Source of the DNA: an uncultured Victivallales bacterium
Lineage (GTDB): Bacteria; Verrucomicrobiota; Lentisphaeria; Victivallales; UBA1829
NCBI GenBank assembly: GCA_944390795.1
Contig: CALXRI010000009.1
Location: forward strand, 1-64,000
DNA length: 64,000 nt
Direction: 5' to 3'
Shown: piece after piece, positions 33,284 to 42,072 of the stretch
Layout of the letters: every line of letters starts with the position of its first letter
Position numbering within the stretch: the first letter of the stretch is position 1
Notes under the pieces: model-generated
What the model saw: only the letters and a program-made list of their open reading frames with translations
Told to the model about the DNA's origin: nothing
Databases searched by the model: none
Made by a program: the position numbers and the translations under genes

Positions 33284-34087
33284 TCAGAATCCGGGAAAAA
33301 CAGGTGGAATCTGATTGTAAATGACAAATCTGCCGACACGTCTCTCCAAGCCCCCGAGACCGGGCGCGGAAATCGTCGTGAAGGAATGAAAAACTGGCCT
33401 GCACTGGAATCCCCCTGCCAGCTTTTCCGGGGGAAGTTCGGCCGTCATGCGCAGGAGCGGTTTCGCGGAGGCATATGCAATCTCCGCGCCGTTCTCCGCG
33501 GCATAAAGCGAAATGACAAGCTTCTTCTCCTGCGTTGTTTCGAAGAGAAGGGCGAAATGGTAAAGGACATCCGGCCGCAGAGCATAATTGACGGATTTCC
33601 GCAGCATCTTCGTCATTCTTCCGTTTTCCTTGAAAACCGGATCGGAACAGAGGAGATCCAGCCAGAGTTCGCTGCTCCGGTTCTTTTTGTTTCCGGAATT
33701 GTAAAGCGCCAGACGCATCCCGTCTTTCGGCGAACCGAAGTCAATGACCCGGAAAACTCCGATGGGAGAGTTCGCGTCGATCGCACGGTTGTAACGGACA
33801 AAGAAATCGATTGCTCCATTAATGGTTCCGTTCCGCACCATGCCGTCGGGAGAATTGCCCGGAGAAAGGAAACGGATCCGAAAACCGCCGCGACCCGTAT
33901 TTTCATTCGTGATCCGGGTCAGAAACGCATTGTTTTCCACAATGTTTTCCACGGCCCCCGATTTGATGACCGCCACGGTTCCGCCGACCGCATTGATCTG
34001 TCCATTCCGGAAATCCAGGCGGAAAATCTCATTCCCGTGCATCAGAGCGCAGAAAAAGACCGTAATGAACATCAGCAGAGTTTTCAT
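33284..34087 (-). CDS. Secreted LamG/concanavalin-like protein
   Basis: A 267-residue exported protein. The signal peptide is residues 1-19 (MKTLLMFITVFFCALMHGN, cut near GN-E). The mature part is beta-rich with alternating aromatic and polar residues (FRLDFRNGQ, GAIDFFVRYNRAI, YHFALLFETTQEKKLVISLYA), the pattern of a LamG/concanavalin-like jelly roll that binds or cleaves glycans. No clear catalytic Glu motif is visible. GGAGGG precedes the ATG. It is second in the operon, 21 bases after the GntR-GH38 gene. Family membership is a fold guess only. Confidence 0.6.
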   Translation of the reverse strand: MKTLLMFITVFFCALMHGNEIFRLDFRNGQINAVGGTVAVIKSGAVENIVENNAFLTRITNENTGRGGFRIRFLSPGNSPDGMVRNGTINGAIDFFVRYNRAIDANSPIGVFRVIDFGSPKDGMRLALYNSGNKKNRSSELWLDLLCSDPVFKENGRMTKMLRKSVNYALRPDVLYHFALLFETTQEKKLVISLYAAENGAEIAYASAKPLLRMTAELPPEKLAGGFQCRPVFHSFTTISAPGLGGLERRVGRFVIYNQIPPVFPGF

Positions 34088-34108
34088 TTTCCCTCCAGCG
34101 TTGAAGTT

Positions 34109-36760
34109 TTATGAGATGGTGCAGTAAAAAGTCCGGATTTCAAAGGGGCGGAATGCGATCCTCGTTTCAGAAACGCGGACGGGGTCCGCACCGGAAAAAC
34201 CGGTTTCGAAAACGGCGGACACAAAATCCGCTTTCCGCAGCGACGCGGCGGTTGCGCTCCCGGCGGATTCATAGAAACGCACCAGAAAACCGTCCCGGAA
34301 TCTGTGCATGCCGGACAACACAAGATTGGGTGCGTCCCAGTCCAGCAGCGGTCCTTCGCGCATGACAGGGGCCGTGACACGCGGAGGCCGGTTGAGAATC
34401 TCCCCCAGTTCCACGGCTTTTCCCATCTCCAGCGGAGAGTGGGCGCGGAATGCGAATTCATATTCATGATGCCCGTTTTCATAACTGCCTTCCTGCGGAA
34501 CCATGCATCCGTCCTTGATGTCCGTTCCGCTCCGCAGGAGACTGACGAGAATCTCTCCGTTGACAAGCTGGTGTCCCGGCGTCCCCGTATTGGCGAGCGT
34601 CAGTCCCTTCCGGTGATCGCTGTAGTTCACCCAGTTGAGGGCGGGCCAGTCGCCGCGCGCCGAAACATAGTCGGCCTCCGACTCCAGTTTCCTCATCAGG
34701 CTCTCATTCTCCTGCCGCACCTCGAAATAGGGTTTTCGGATCACGCAGCCGAACGGAACCGCGTAGGTTTCAGACGCATACGCCATCTTCAGATTCAGCG
34801 GGAAACGGATGCTGATCTTCGTATTGCATCCCGTCCAGTCCAGCGAAAGCTTCAGCAGAAAATAGTCCAAACATTTCGGGAAAAGATACTCTTTGCGGAA
34901 CGCCAGGGCGCCGAATCCCGGCCAGTGGGAGCCGAGGTTTCCGGCTTCGGGCTGTTTCGGCAGCACGGTTCCCTCCGTAACGGCCTTGAAAAAAATCTCT
35001 CCCTCGGTAATGTCCACGACCTTTTCGCGCTGAAATTCCCGTCCCTGATAATAGTCCATGAATTTTTCCGTCCACATGGTCCCGTAATCGGAACGGATCA
35101 GAATTTCTCCGAAATTTTCCCGCGCGAAAACATTTTCCCCGTGCAGACTGCGGATCACGGGAAAGGGCGTGGAAAAATCAGCTTCATAACAATCCGTCCG
35201 GAAACGGGGAGTGCACGGCTTCACCGGGGACGGTTTCCGGTGCGCGGCATGGAAATTCCTCGCTCCGCATGCGGGAAGTTCCGCCGTGAAATAACAGTTT
35301 CCTCCCTCCTCCTGTGCGGGAACGCCTTCCGGCGCGACGGTTCCGGATACCAGGCGAAGCCCGCTGGAACCGCCGAAACTGCAGACGCTGAAATCCGCTC
35401 CACGGGGAATGTCGAACGCCCGTTCCGCCGTCCGGATGACACGATCCAGTTTCCGCATGATTTCCCGGTTCGCCGCATCGGTATGGCAGCCGCACGCCGC
35501 ATCATGGAACTGTGCGGAAATCAGATCGTTCCAGAGCGTTTCCCGGTCTTCCCCTCCGCCGGAAAGCACATCCGTGATCTCGGCGGAAATCAGCAGATTT
35601 TCCGCCTTGCGGAGCGCCTGTTTTACGGAAATGCGCGTCGTATAGCACCCTGAAAAGGTCGGATTGAACTCCCCGTGAAACACGGGAAGAGAATCCTCCG
35701 CAGTCTGCTGAAAATAATCGAGGGTGCTTCCGAATTCCACAAGACGTCCGGGCATCCGGTTGACCGTGTCAACGATCCAGAACAAATCCTCTTCAATGCG
35801 CCCCTCCTCTGTGACATAATGAACCAGCGCGCGGCCTTCCAGATACTTCAGCGAAGCGACGCTCCGTGCAAGCTGATTCTCATAATCCCGGAGAACCGGC
35901 ACGTTCCCTGCGTATCCCAGATGCGTGATCTCGGCTGTGCTGTGCGCGACGGTGATTCCCGTTCCGTCCGGACCGCGCCAGAAAAACGGCCCGTTGGACG
36001 GAATGGAGCGGGGACAGTTCGCCATCCGTCCCGGCAGCAGATAACGGTAGCCGCATTTGACGAGGATCTGGGGAAGCTGCGCGCACATGCCGAAGGCGTC
36101 TGTCATGCAGGCGATCTGCGGAACTTCTCCGAAGGCTTCCCGGTAAAAGTTCCTCCCGAGAAGCAGGTTGCGGACGATGGACTCCCCGGAAACGAGATTC
36201 AGATCGGGAATGCAGATCCCGCCGAAATATTCAAAGCGTCCCTCCTGCCGGAGTTTCTGAAAACGGGAAAGATCCTCCGGATGCTTCCGGAGATGCACAC
36301 GCAGAATTTCCGCCTGTTCGATTCCGAAATGGAACCGGCTGTATTTCTCCGCAAGGCGCAGGAGATTCCGAATCTGCTCCTCGCGTATCGTCTCATACTC
36401 CTCATAGGAATGGCGCCAGACAAGGTCGGAATGGTGCAGGGCGGAGAGATAGATGCGCCCTTCAGTATCTTTTTGTATTTTATTTATCTTTTCATCCCGG
36501 GAAAGATTCGTCCGGACATAAAAGCCGCTTGCGCCGCGGCATTCGACAAAACCGTTGTCCATCAATTCCCGCATGGCGTTCTGAATCACGGAAAGGCTGA
36601 CGTCAAAATGAGCGGACATGTCGCGGACGGTCGCAAGTCTCGCACCAGGCTCAAGAATGCCGCGCCGGATCTTTTCCGTAATTTCATTGACAACCTGCTG
36701 CCGCTTTGTCGGCGAATTGGTCAGACTCATGACGACTCCCGGAGTTGTTTCTTCTTTCAT
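34109..36760 (-). CDS. GntR DNA-binding domain fused to GH38 alpha-mannosidase
   Basis: An 883-residue single chain. Residues about 16-84 are a GntR winged helix (KRQQVVNEITEKIRRGILEPG, split at the usual turn, then DMSAHFDVSLSVIQNAMRELMDNGF). From residue 100 on it is a GH38 glycosidase: H110 and D112 in HHSDLVW, D186 region IPDLNL, nucleophile D221 in MTDAFGMCAQLP, and H419 in QFHDAACG. The four zinc residues of GH38 (His, Asp, Asp, His) are thus present. No signal peptide, so it acts in the cytoplasm. The joint lies in one frame with no stop. ATG 36760 has AAGGGAAGGA next to it; an ATG 11 codons later is also possible. It heads the operon and has a consensus promoter. Confidence 0.88.
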   Translation of the reverse strand: MKEETTPGVVMSLTNSPTKRQQVVNEITEKIRRGILEPGARLATVRDMSAHFDVSLSVIQNAMRELMDNGFVECRGASGFYVRTNLSRDEKINKIQKDTEGRIYLSALHHSDLVWRHSYEEYETIREEQIRNLLRLAEKYSRFHFGIEQAEILRVHLRKHPEDLSRFQKLRQEGRFEYFGGICIPDLNLVSGESIVRNLLLGRNFYREAFGEVPQIACMTDAFGMCAQLPQILVKCGYRYLLPGRMANCPRSIPSNGPFFWRGPDGTGITVAHSTAEITHLGYAGNVPVLRDYENQLARSVASLKYLEGRALVHYVTEEGRIEEDLFWIVDTVNRMPGRLVEFGSTLDYFQQTAEDSLPVFHGEFNPTFSGCYTTRISVKQALRKAENLLISAEITDVLSGGGEDRETLWNDLISAQFHDAACGCHTDAANREIMRKLDRVIRTAERAFDIPRGADFSVCSFGGSSGLRLVSGTVAPEGVPAQEEGGNCYFTAELPACGARNFHAAHRKPSPVKPCTPRFRTDCYEADFSTPFPVIRSLHGENVFARENFGEILIRSDYGTMWTEKFMDYYQGREFQREKVVDITEGEIFFKAVTEGTVLPKQPEAGNLGSHWPGFGALAFRKEYLFPKCLDYFLLKLSLDWTGCNTKISIRFPLNLKMAYASETYAVPFGCVIRKPYFEVRQENESLMRKLESEADYVSARGDWPALNWVNYSDHRKGLTLANTGTPGHQLVNGEILVSLLRSGTDIKDGCMVPQEGSYENGHHEYEFAFRAHSPLEMGKAVELGEILNRPPRVTAPVMREGPLLDWDAPNLVLSGMHRFRDGFLVRFYESAGSATAASLRKADFVSAVFETGFSGADPVRVSETRIAFRPFEIRTFYCTIS

Positions 36761-36772
36761 TCCTTCCCTTTT

Positions 36773-36801
36773 ATTATAAACGGAAAAAGCGCTTCTGTCA
36801 A
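36773..36801 (-). promoter_or_regulatory. Consensus promoter of the GntR-GH38 operon with spacer palindrome
   Basis: On the minus strand TTGACA (36796-36801), exactly 17 bases, TATAAT (36773-36778). The spacer holds the palindrome AAGCGCTT (36787-36794). A protein bound there would compete with RNA polymerase. The GntR domain of the gene just downstream is the natural candidate. Confidence 0.75.
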
Positions 36802-36816
36802 TGCGGGAACCTTTAA

Positions 36817-36836
36817 AAATACAAAAAAATACAAAA
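36817..36836. repeat. Tandem 10-base repeat upstream of the GntR-GH38 promoter
   Basis: AAATACAAAA occurs twice in tandem (36817-36826 and 36827-36836), one helical turn apart, 16 bases upstream of the -35. It may be an A-tract bend, an UP-like element or a binding site. Confidence 0.45.
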
Positions 36837-36929
36837 GAAATGCGGATCCCTTCCAAGAAGATGAACTGATGCCGACAGACGCACAGCGCTTTTTCTTTGA
36901 CGCTCGGGGAATCCAAAAAGGAGTCTGAC

Positions 36930-38243
36930 ATGGGACTGAAGTTCAATCCGAAACAGCGCGAGGGCTGGAAACTGCTGATTTCCCCTGAAAAAACGCGGAT
37001 CCTGTTTGACGGCGGATCCCGCTCCGGGAAAACCGCCCTGATCGCGGAATACCTGATCCGCCGCGCCCTGCAGTATCCGGGCTCGCGGCAGCTCGCGGCA
37101 CGGAAATGCCGCGCACACGTGAAGACATCGCTCTGGAACGACACGCTCAAATCTTATGTTTCGCGCCATCTGCCGCACGGCTTCTGCCGTTTTCAGGAAA
37201 GCGAACTTGCGATTCTGCTTCCCAACGGCTCGTCCATTCTCGCGGGCGGGCTGGACGATGCGGAACGGACGGAGAAAATCCTCGGAAACGAGTACATCAC
37301 GGTCTTCATCAACGAAGCCACGCAAATCTCCTTCCAGACCATGCAGATGGCATTGACACGCCTCGCCCAGCGCGTCCGGGACCGGAAAGGACGCATTGCC
37401 GTGCCGAAGCTGATCCTGGACTGCAACCCGCGCGGACCGCGCCACTGGCTCCATGCGGCAGGCGTCCGGCATGTCGATCCGGAAACGGGCGAGACGCTTC
37501 CCGACGCCGCGCGATGGGCACGCCTGAACTGGTCGGCGTATGACAACATGGAGAATCTGCCGCGGGAGTATCTCTATGCGCTGGAATCCCTTCCGGAAGT
37601 CATGCGCGAACGCATGCTCAACGGCGTCTGGCGCGGCAACGAGGGCGCGGTCTATTCCGAATTCGATGAGGATGTCCACGTCGTGGAACCGTTTGAAATC
37701 CCCGGATCCTGGAGGCGCCTCCGCAGCATCGACTTCGGCTATACGAACCCGTTCGTCTGTCTCTGGGGCGCGCTGGACTCCGATGGAAGACTCTACATCT
37801 ACCGCGAGCATTACAAGGCGGGCGTCCGCACCGCGGAACACGCCGAAACAATTCTGAAACTCTCGGGCGACGAACGCTACTGCGCCACCGTCGCGGACCA
37901 TGACGCCGCCGAACGCGCCGAACTGGAGTCGCGCGGAATCCGCACCGAAGCGGCAGTCAAAAACGTCGCGGGCGGAATCCAGAGCGTCAAAAACCGTCTG
38001 GCCGTCTGCGCGGACGATCGTCCGCGCCTGTATTTCTTCCGGACGCTCCGCAACCTTCTTTCCGAAATTTACGACTACCGCTGGCTTCCCGCGCGCGACG
38101 GCGGAAATGCCAGGGAGGAACCGCTCAAGCAGAACGATCACACGATGGACGCGCTGCGCTACATGGTCGTCGCCGCGGAACATATGGAAAAACACAGTTT
38201 CAGAAGCGCCAGCATCCCGGTAACCCCGCACAGCAGCCGGTAA
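36930..38243 (+). CDS. Orphan phage-type terminase large subunit
   Basis: A 437-residue TerL-like protein. The ATPase half has Walker A GGSRSGKT (K34) and Walker B YITVFINEA (E129). The RNase H-like nuclease half has D268 in SIDFGYTN, D323/D325 in VADHD and D403/D407 in QNDHTMDALRY, so both activities look intact. The start at 36930 is set by AAAGGAG seven bases upstream. No small terminase, portal, capsid, tail or integrase gene lies within the flanking 30 kb, and both neighbours are ordinary chromosomal genes. It may be a remnant, or a captured motor with a cellular role; cannot be told here. Confidence 0.88.
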   Translation: MGLKFNPKQREGWKLLISPEKTRILFDGGSRSGKTALIAEYLIRRALQYPGSRQLAARKCRAHVKTSLWNDTLKSYVSRHLPHGFCRFQESELAILLPNGSSILAGGLDDAERTEKILGNEYITVFINEATQISFQTMQMALTRLAQRVRDRKGRIAVPKLILDCNPRGPRHWLHAAGVRHVDPETGETLPDAARWARLNWSAYDNMENLPREYLYALESLPEVMRERMLNGVWRGNEGAVYSEFDEDVHVVEPFEIPGSWRRLRSIDFGYTNPFVCLWGALDSDGRLYIYREHYKAGVRTAEHAETILKLSGDERYCATVADHDAAERAELESRGIRTEAAVKNVAGGIQSVKNRLAVCADDRPRLYFFRTLRNLLSEIYDYRWLPARDGGNAREEPLKQNDHTMDALRYMVVAAEHMEKHSFRSASIPVTPHSSR

Positions 38244-38249
38244 GCGGAT

Positions 38250-40079
38250 TCAGCGGCTGCCCGGATATCCGCCGGAACCGCCGTACTTGACCGGAATATC
38301 CCACGGAGCCCGGTCATACTGCGGATTTTTCAGAATGACCGCAAGAAGGGCCGGCGTGACATTCTGAATCTTCATCCTTCTGCGCAGCTCCTCTTCAATG
38401 CCCGGAATCCGCTCCGGGTGCCCGGAAAGCCGGGAGATCACCGCCAGATTGTAGACGGGGATCATGCTCAGCGGATAATTCTCCGCCTCCTTCAGGTAGG
38501 CGTCGAAGGCCTCGTCGTAACGCCCCAGCTTCATCAGTGCGCCGCCCCGGTATCCGTGCAGATGCGCGTAATTCCCGATATAGGACCCGGCAAGAGCGTC
38601 CGCAGCGGCAAGCGCGAGCGCCGGAGCGCCGAGCTTGTCCGCTGCGATCATCAGCGCATAGTTCGCCTTGTATTCATGCGGACCGAAGCGGAGACTCCGG
38701 CGGATGCGGGCGAGTTTTTCCGAACGGGTCATGCCCGGGGCGCGGATCGCCTCCGCCGTGAAGGACGCATATGCCGAACGGCTGACGGAAAGCCCCGTCC
38801 AGCACAGGATCAGAATCCCCGCCGGAACGGCAAACGCATAAAATGCCCAAGCGTGTTCCAGCTCTCCTGCCGGAGCGTCCTCCCCGAGCGTCTCCCGCCA
38901 GAGAAGCCCGAGCAGGAAAAAGGCGGTCAGATTCAGCGGCCACGCAACGAAGATCAGGTCGAGCTGCGCGTGAAAGAGAAGACAGAGAAAGGCGAAGAGA
39001 AACGCTTTTCTTCCGCCGGAAAGTTCCGCCATTCCCCGCCGGAACAGCGTGAAGAGCGGATACAGCAGAAGCCATGCCCACGCGATCCAGCCGGCAATGC
39101 CGAAGGAGGCGGCCATGAACAGAATGTCGTTGTGCGGATGATTGGTTCTCGTCGCATTCCGCATCCGGGTGAAATAGTCCTCCGGCTTGAAACGGACAAA
39201 TTCGTCCTCAAACGAAACGCCGCCGACACCGAATGCCGGATTTTCCGCAATCAGCCAGAGTGTCGCCTTGTAAAAGACCAGACGGTCCTCCTGCTGCGCG
39301 ATTCTGCGGACAAGTCCCGACGCAGGCCCGAGCGCGGCAAGCAGGGCGCAGAGAACCGCCCCCAGAAACACATAGCGGAAAATGCGCCGTCCGCGCGGAC
39401 GCAGATGCAGATAAAGAAACACAAGTCCGGTCAGTCCCAATGCCAGCGAAGCGCCGCGCGAGGCGCACGCGGCGAACATCCCGATCCCGTATGCCGAAAG
39501 AACGCCGAGGAGCGGATACGCCAGCAGAACGGGAATCCGCGCACGCCGGGTCAGCAGCATCAGTTCCCGAAGCAGAAAGATCAGCGTGACCAGAAGCAGC
39601 ATCGCGTTCCAGTTGGTATTTCCCGTGATTCCGAAAACCAGTCTGCCGGAATGGAACTGAATCCCGGATACGATCAGATCCGCAAGGCCGAGCAGCGCAA
39701 GAAAGCGGGGCAGAAAAAGCAGAAAAACATCGGCATACACATACGCCGTCAGCGGCAGGAGAATCCAGGCCAGACTTTCCCCGAGCGCCTCAAAGGGATA
39801 ACGCCCGTTCAGCAGAAAATGACCGGAGGCGATGCAGAAAAAAACGCCGAGCGCAAGAAGGGCTCCCCGTTTCATGGCGCTGAGCGCGGCAACAGTCCTC
39901 CGGAAATCAAACAGCAGAAACGCCAGCGCGAGAAACGCACAGCTTCCTGCGGAAAATGCCTGCATCTCGCGCATCCGCGCAGGATGGAGGAAGAGATCCG
40001 GATTGCAGCAGAGTGCCGCGGCCGCCAGCAACAGCGGCACATGCCAGGCTTTTCTGATGAAATCCGCAACCGACGCCAT
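38250..40079 (-). CDS. O-antigen ligase-like membrane protein with TPR tail
   Basis: A 609-residue membrane protein with about 12 helices. The ligase-type core includes CASRGASLALGL and the periplasmic loop ending NHPHNDILFMAASFG, with the His of the Wzy_C family. After the last helix (GILILCWTGLSV) the C-terminal 150 residues form tetratricopeptide repeats (GGALMKLGRYDEAFDAYLKEA). It would join or polymerise glycan chains on the periplasmic side. Start 40079 (MASVADF) is chosen from GGGGA nine bases upstream, not the longer frame. It is convergent with the terminase gene (six bases apart). Confidence 0.85.
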   Translation of the reverse strand: MASVADFIRKAWHVPLLLAAAALCCNPDLFLHPARMREMQAFSAGSCAFLALAFLLFDFRRTVAALSAMKRGALLALGVFFCIASGHFLLNGRYPFEALGESLAWILLPLTAYVYADVFLLFLPRFLALLGLADLIVSGIQFHSGRLVFGITGNTNWNAMLLLVTLIFLLRELMLLTRRARIPVLLAYPLLGVLSAYGIGMFAACASRGASLALGLTGLVFLYLHLRPRGRRIFRYVFLGAVLCALLAALGPASGLVRRIAQQEDRLVFYKATLWLIAENPAFGVGGVSFEDEFVRFKPEDYFTRMRNATRTNHPHNDILFMAASFGIAGWIAWAWLLLYPLFTLFRRGMAELSGGRKAFLFAFLCLLFHAQLDLIFVAWPLNLTAFFLLGLLWRETLGEDAPAGELEHAWAFYAFAVPAGILILCWTGLSVSRSAYASFTAEAIRAPGMTRSEKLARIRRSLRFGPHEYKANYALMIAADKLGAPALALAAADALAGSYIGNYAHLHGYRGGALMKLGRYDEAFDAYLKEAENYPLSMIPVYNLAVISRLSGHPERIPGIEEELRRRMKIQNVTPALLAVILKNPQYDRAPWDIPVKYGGSGGYPGSR

Positions 40080-40202
40080 GAGACATTTCCCCGCAAATGA
40101 AAAACAGTTTTTCCGAAGACAGGGATACTTTAGCGTCGCAACTCCGCTTTTCAAGAGAAAATGCGGGGAAAAAGGAATCTCCGCGGAATACTCCGGGACA
40201 GA

Positions 40203-40226
40203 AGCTCCGGGAGCATCCCCGGAGCT
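40203..40226 (-). terminator. Hairpin at the MarC stop codon
   Basis: AGCTCCGGG (40203-40211) pairs exactly with CCCGGAGCT (40218-40226) around six bases. It touches the MarC stop codon. The T tract on the minus strand is poor, so it may be a partial terminator. Confidence 0.45.
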
Positions 40227-40849
40227 CAGGGAACAAGAAAACTGCGGATGCCTGTGAAGATCATCTGCGAAGCCATCGCGGCGAGAATCAGTCCCGTCAC
40301 CTTGCTCAGGATCACGATGACATGGCGTCCGAGCTTCTGTTCAATCCAGGTAGCGACGAACAGAATCGTCGTCAGACAGAGCAGCGCAAGCGCGAGAGCT
40401 CCCGCGCTCAGCAGATGCGTTTTCACTGTCGACGCGTCCGCTCCGATCACCAGCAGGGCCGCGATCGTGCCCGGCCCAACGGTCACGGGAATCGCCAGCG
40501 GCACAACCGCGATATTGGAGATTTTCGCCTCGGAATCGTCATCCGGTTCGGCGACGACCGGTTTCTTGTCCTCCACTTTTCCGTTGACAAGGCCGACGGC
40601 GGACAGAAAAAGAAGCGTGCCGCCGCCGATCCGGAACGCGTCCAGCGTGATGTCGAATGCCTCAAAAATCCACTTCCCGAAGAACAGCAGGATCATGCAG
40701 CTGAAAAAGGCCGCAATCCCGATGCGGAGCGCAAGCAGGCGCTTCTGCCGGATTGCCCAGTCCTGCGTCATGGCCAGGAACATGGATAGCACGAAAAAGG
40801 GCGTCAGAAGAAAAAGAAACTTGAGAAAGTTGTTGAAAAAATAAGCCAT
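40226..40849 (-). CDS. MarC family integral membrane protein
   Basis: A 207-residue protein with six hydrophobic segments and the family signature AVVPLAIPVTVGPGTIAALLV. A charged loop (EDKKPVVAEPDDDSEAK, residues about 97-113) separates the halves. The start at 40849 follows GGGAGGAAATC; six extra codons upstream are not needed. MarC was once linked to multiple antibiotic resistance in E. coli, but no clear transport role has been shown for the family. It stands alone, divergent from srkA. Confidence 0.9.
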   Translation of the reverse strand: MAYFFNNFLKFLFLLTPFFVLSMFLAMTQDWAIRQKRLLALRIGIAAFFSCMILLFFGKWIFEAFDITLDAFRIGGGTLLFLSAVGLVNGKVEDKKPVVAEPDDDSEAKISNIAVVPLAIPVTVGPGTIAALLVIGADASTVKTHLLSAGALALALLCLTTILFVATWIEQKLGRHVIVILSKVTGLILAAMASQMIFTGIRSFLVP

Positions 40850-41070
40850 GATTTCCTCCCGGTGCACTTCCGCTGCCGGCGCCGTTCCGCGGCGCCCGTC
40901 CTAATATTATACAGGCCTTTTGAAAAAAAGCAATTATCATCCGCGCAGGATTTGTTTTTCCGGCGAAAAGGCGGTATGTTTCACGAAACGGGAAAAATTC
41001 TGTCTCCGGAAAGGTTTCCCATTCTCCGGAACAGATCCGTTTCAGGTCGCGGGAAAAGGAGGCGCGGCGG

Positions 41071-42054
41071 ATGCGCGGAGAATTCGATCGTTTCACACCG
41101 GAGCGGTTTCTGCCCGACGTCGAGAAAATGCTCGGGGCGAAACTGAACGGCTACGCATGCGCGTTCACCAGCTATGTCAACCGCGTCTATGAGCTGGAAA
41201 CGGACTCCGGGGACCGGATCGTGGCAAAATTCTACCGTCCGGGCCGGTGGACACGGGAAGCGATTCTTGATGAGCACGATTTCGTATTCGACTGCGCGGA
41301 CCGCGACGTGAACGTGGTTGTTCCTTATGAACTGACGGACGGATCAACGCTCGGCTTCTGCGGGGAAATTCCGTTCGCGGTCTATCCGAAGAAACGCGGG
41401 CGGGAATCAGACTTTGAAACCGCCGAATCCCTTCACAGAGTCGGCGCACTGCTCGGGATGATCCATTCCGCGGGCGCGGCGCATCCGGCGGAACACCGGA
41501 TGCTCCTGACGCCGGAGGAGTTCGCATCCCGGTCGCTGCACCGCCTGTTCGATTCCGGCGCCGTGCATCCAGCCTGCGGACGCGAACTGGAAACCATCTG
41601 TCTTGACATCATGGATGAAGCGGAACGGGTGCTTCCGCATCCGGAAACCTTCCTCCGGATTCACGGAGATTTTCACCGTGCGAACGTGCTGGACCGCGGC
41701 GACGAGGGACTCCTCGCGATTGATTTCGACGACATGCTGAACGGCCCCGCGGTTCAGGACCTCTGGCTGCTCCTGCCGGACACCCCTTCGAAAAGCCGGC
41801 GGGAACTGGACGCGCTGCTCGGCGGCTACACTCTGTTCATGGAGTTCGACGAAGCGACACTGCGCGCGGCGGAATCGCTCCGCGCCATGCGGATGATCCA
41901 TTTCCTCTCCTGGTGCGCGATTCAGACCGGCGACCGCAACTTCCGCGCAACCTTTCCCGACTGGGGCTCGGAATCCTTCTGGAGGCGCGAACTCGGGGAT
42001 CTCAGACAACAGCTCGCAGTCATCCGCAGCGAACGGCGGAATTTCCGTCTGTAA
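41071..42054 (+). CDS. srkA: SrkA-like stress response kinase
   Basis: A 327-residue protein of the aminoglycoside phosphotransferase/YihE fold. The nucleotide lysine lies in IVAKFYRPGRW, the catalytic Asp in RIHGDFHRANVL and the metal Asp in AIDFDDM. FYRPGRWTREAILDEHDF and the GMIHSAG segment match SrkA (YihE), a Ser/Thr kinase that protects E. coli from toxin-linked death. GGAGG lies eight bases before the ATG. The cluster gene at 42073 starts 18 bases after its stop, so srkA may be the first gene of the long FHA-MoxR transcript. Confidence 0.85.
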   Translation: MRGEFDRFTPERFLPDVEKMLGAKLNGYACAFTSYVNRVYELETDSGDRIVAKFYRPGRWTREAILDEHDFVFDCADRDVNVVVPYELTDGSTLGFCGEIPFAVYPKKRGRESDFETAESLHRVGALLGMIHSAGAAHPAEHRMLLTPEEFASRSLHRLFDSGAVHPACGRELETICLDIMDEAERVLPHPETFLRIHGDFHRANVLDRGDEGLLAIDFDDMLNGPAVQDLWLLLPDTPSKSRRELDALLGGYTLFMEFDEATLRAAESLRAMRMIHFLSWCAIQTGDRNFRATFPDWGSESFWRRELGDLRQQLAVIRSERRNFRL

Positions 42055-42072
42055 CCGGAGGAGAACGGAACC

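Noticed and set aside
36930-36960. Terminase start 11 codons upstream at 36897
   Set aside because: The downstream ATG has AAAGGAG at the right distance, and the upstream one has none.
36930-38243. Prophage
   Set aside because: Only a terminase is present; no portal, capsid, tail, lysis or integrase genes on either side.
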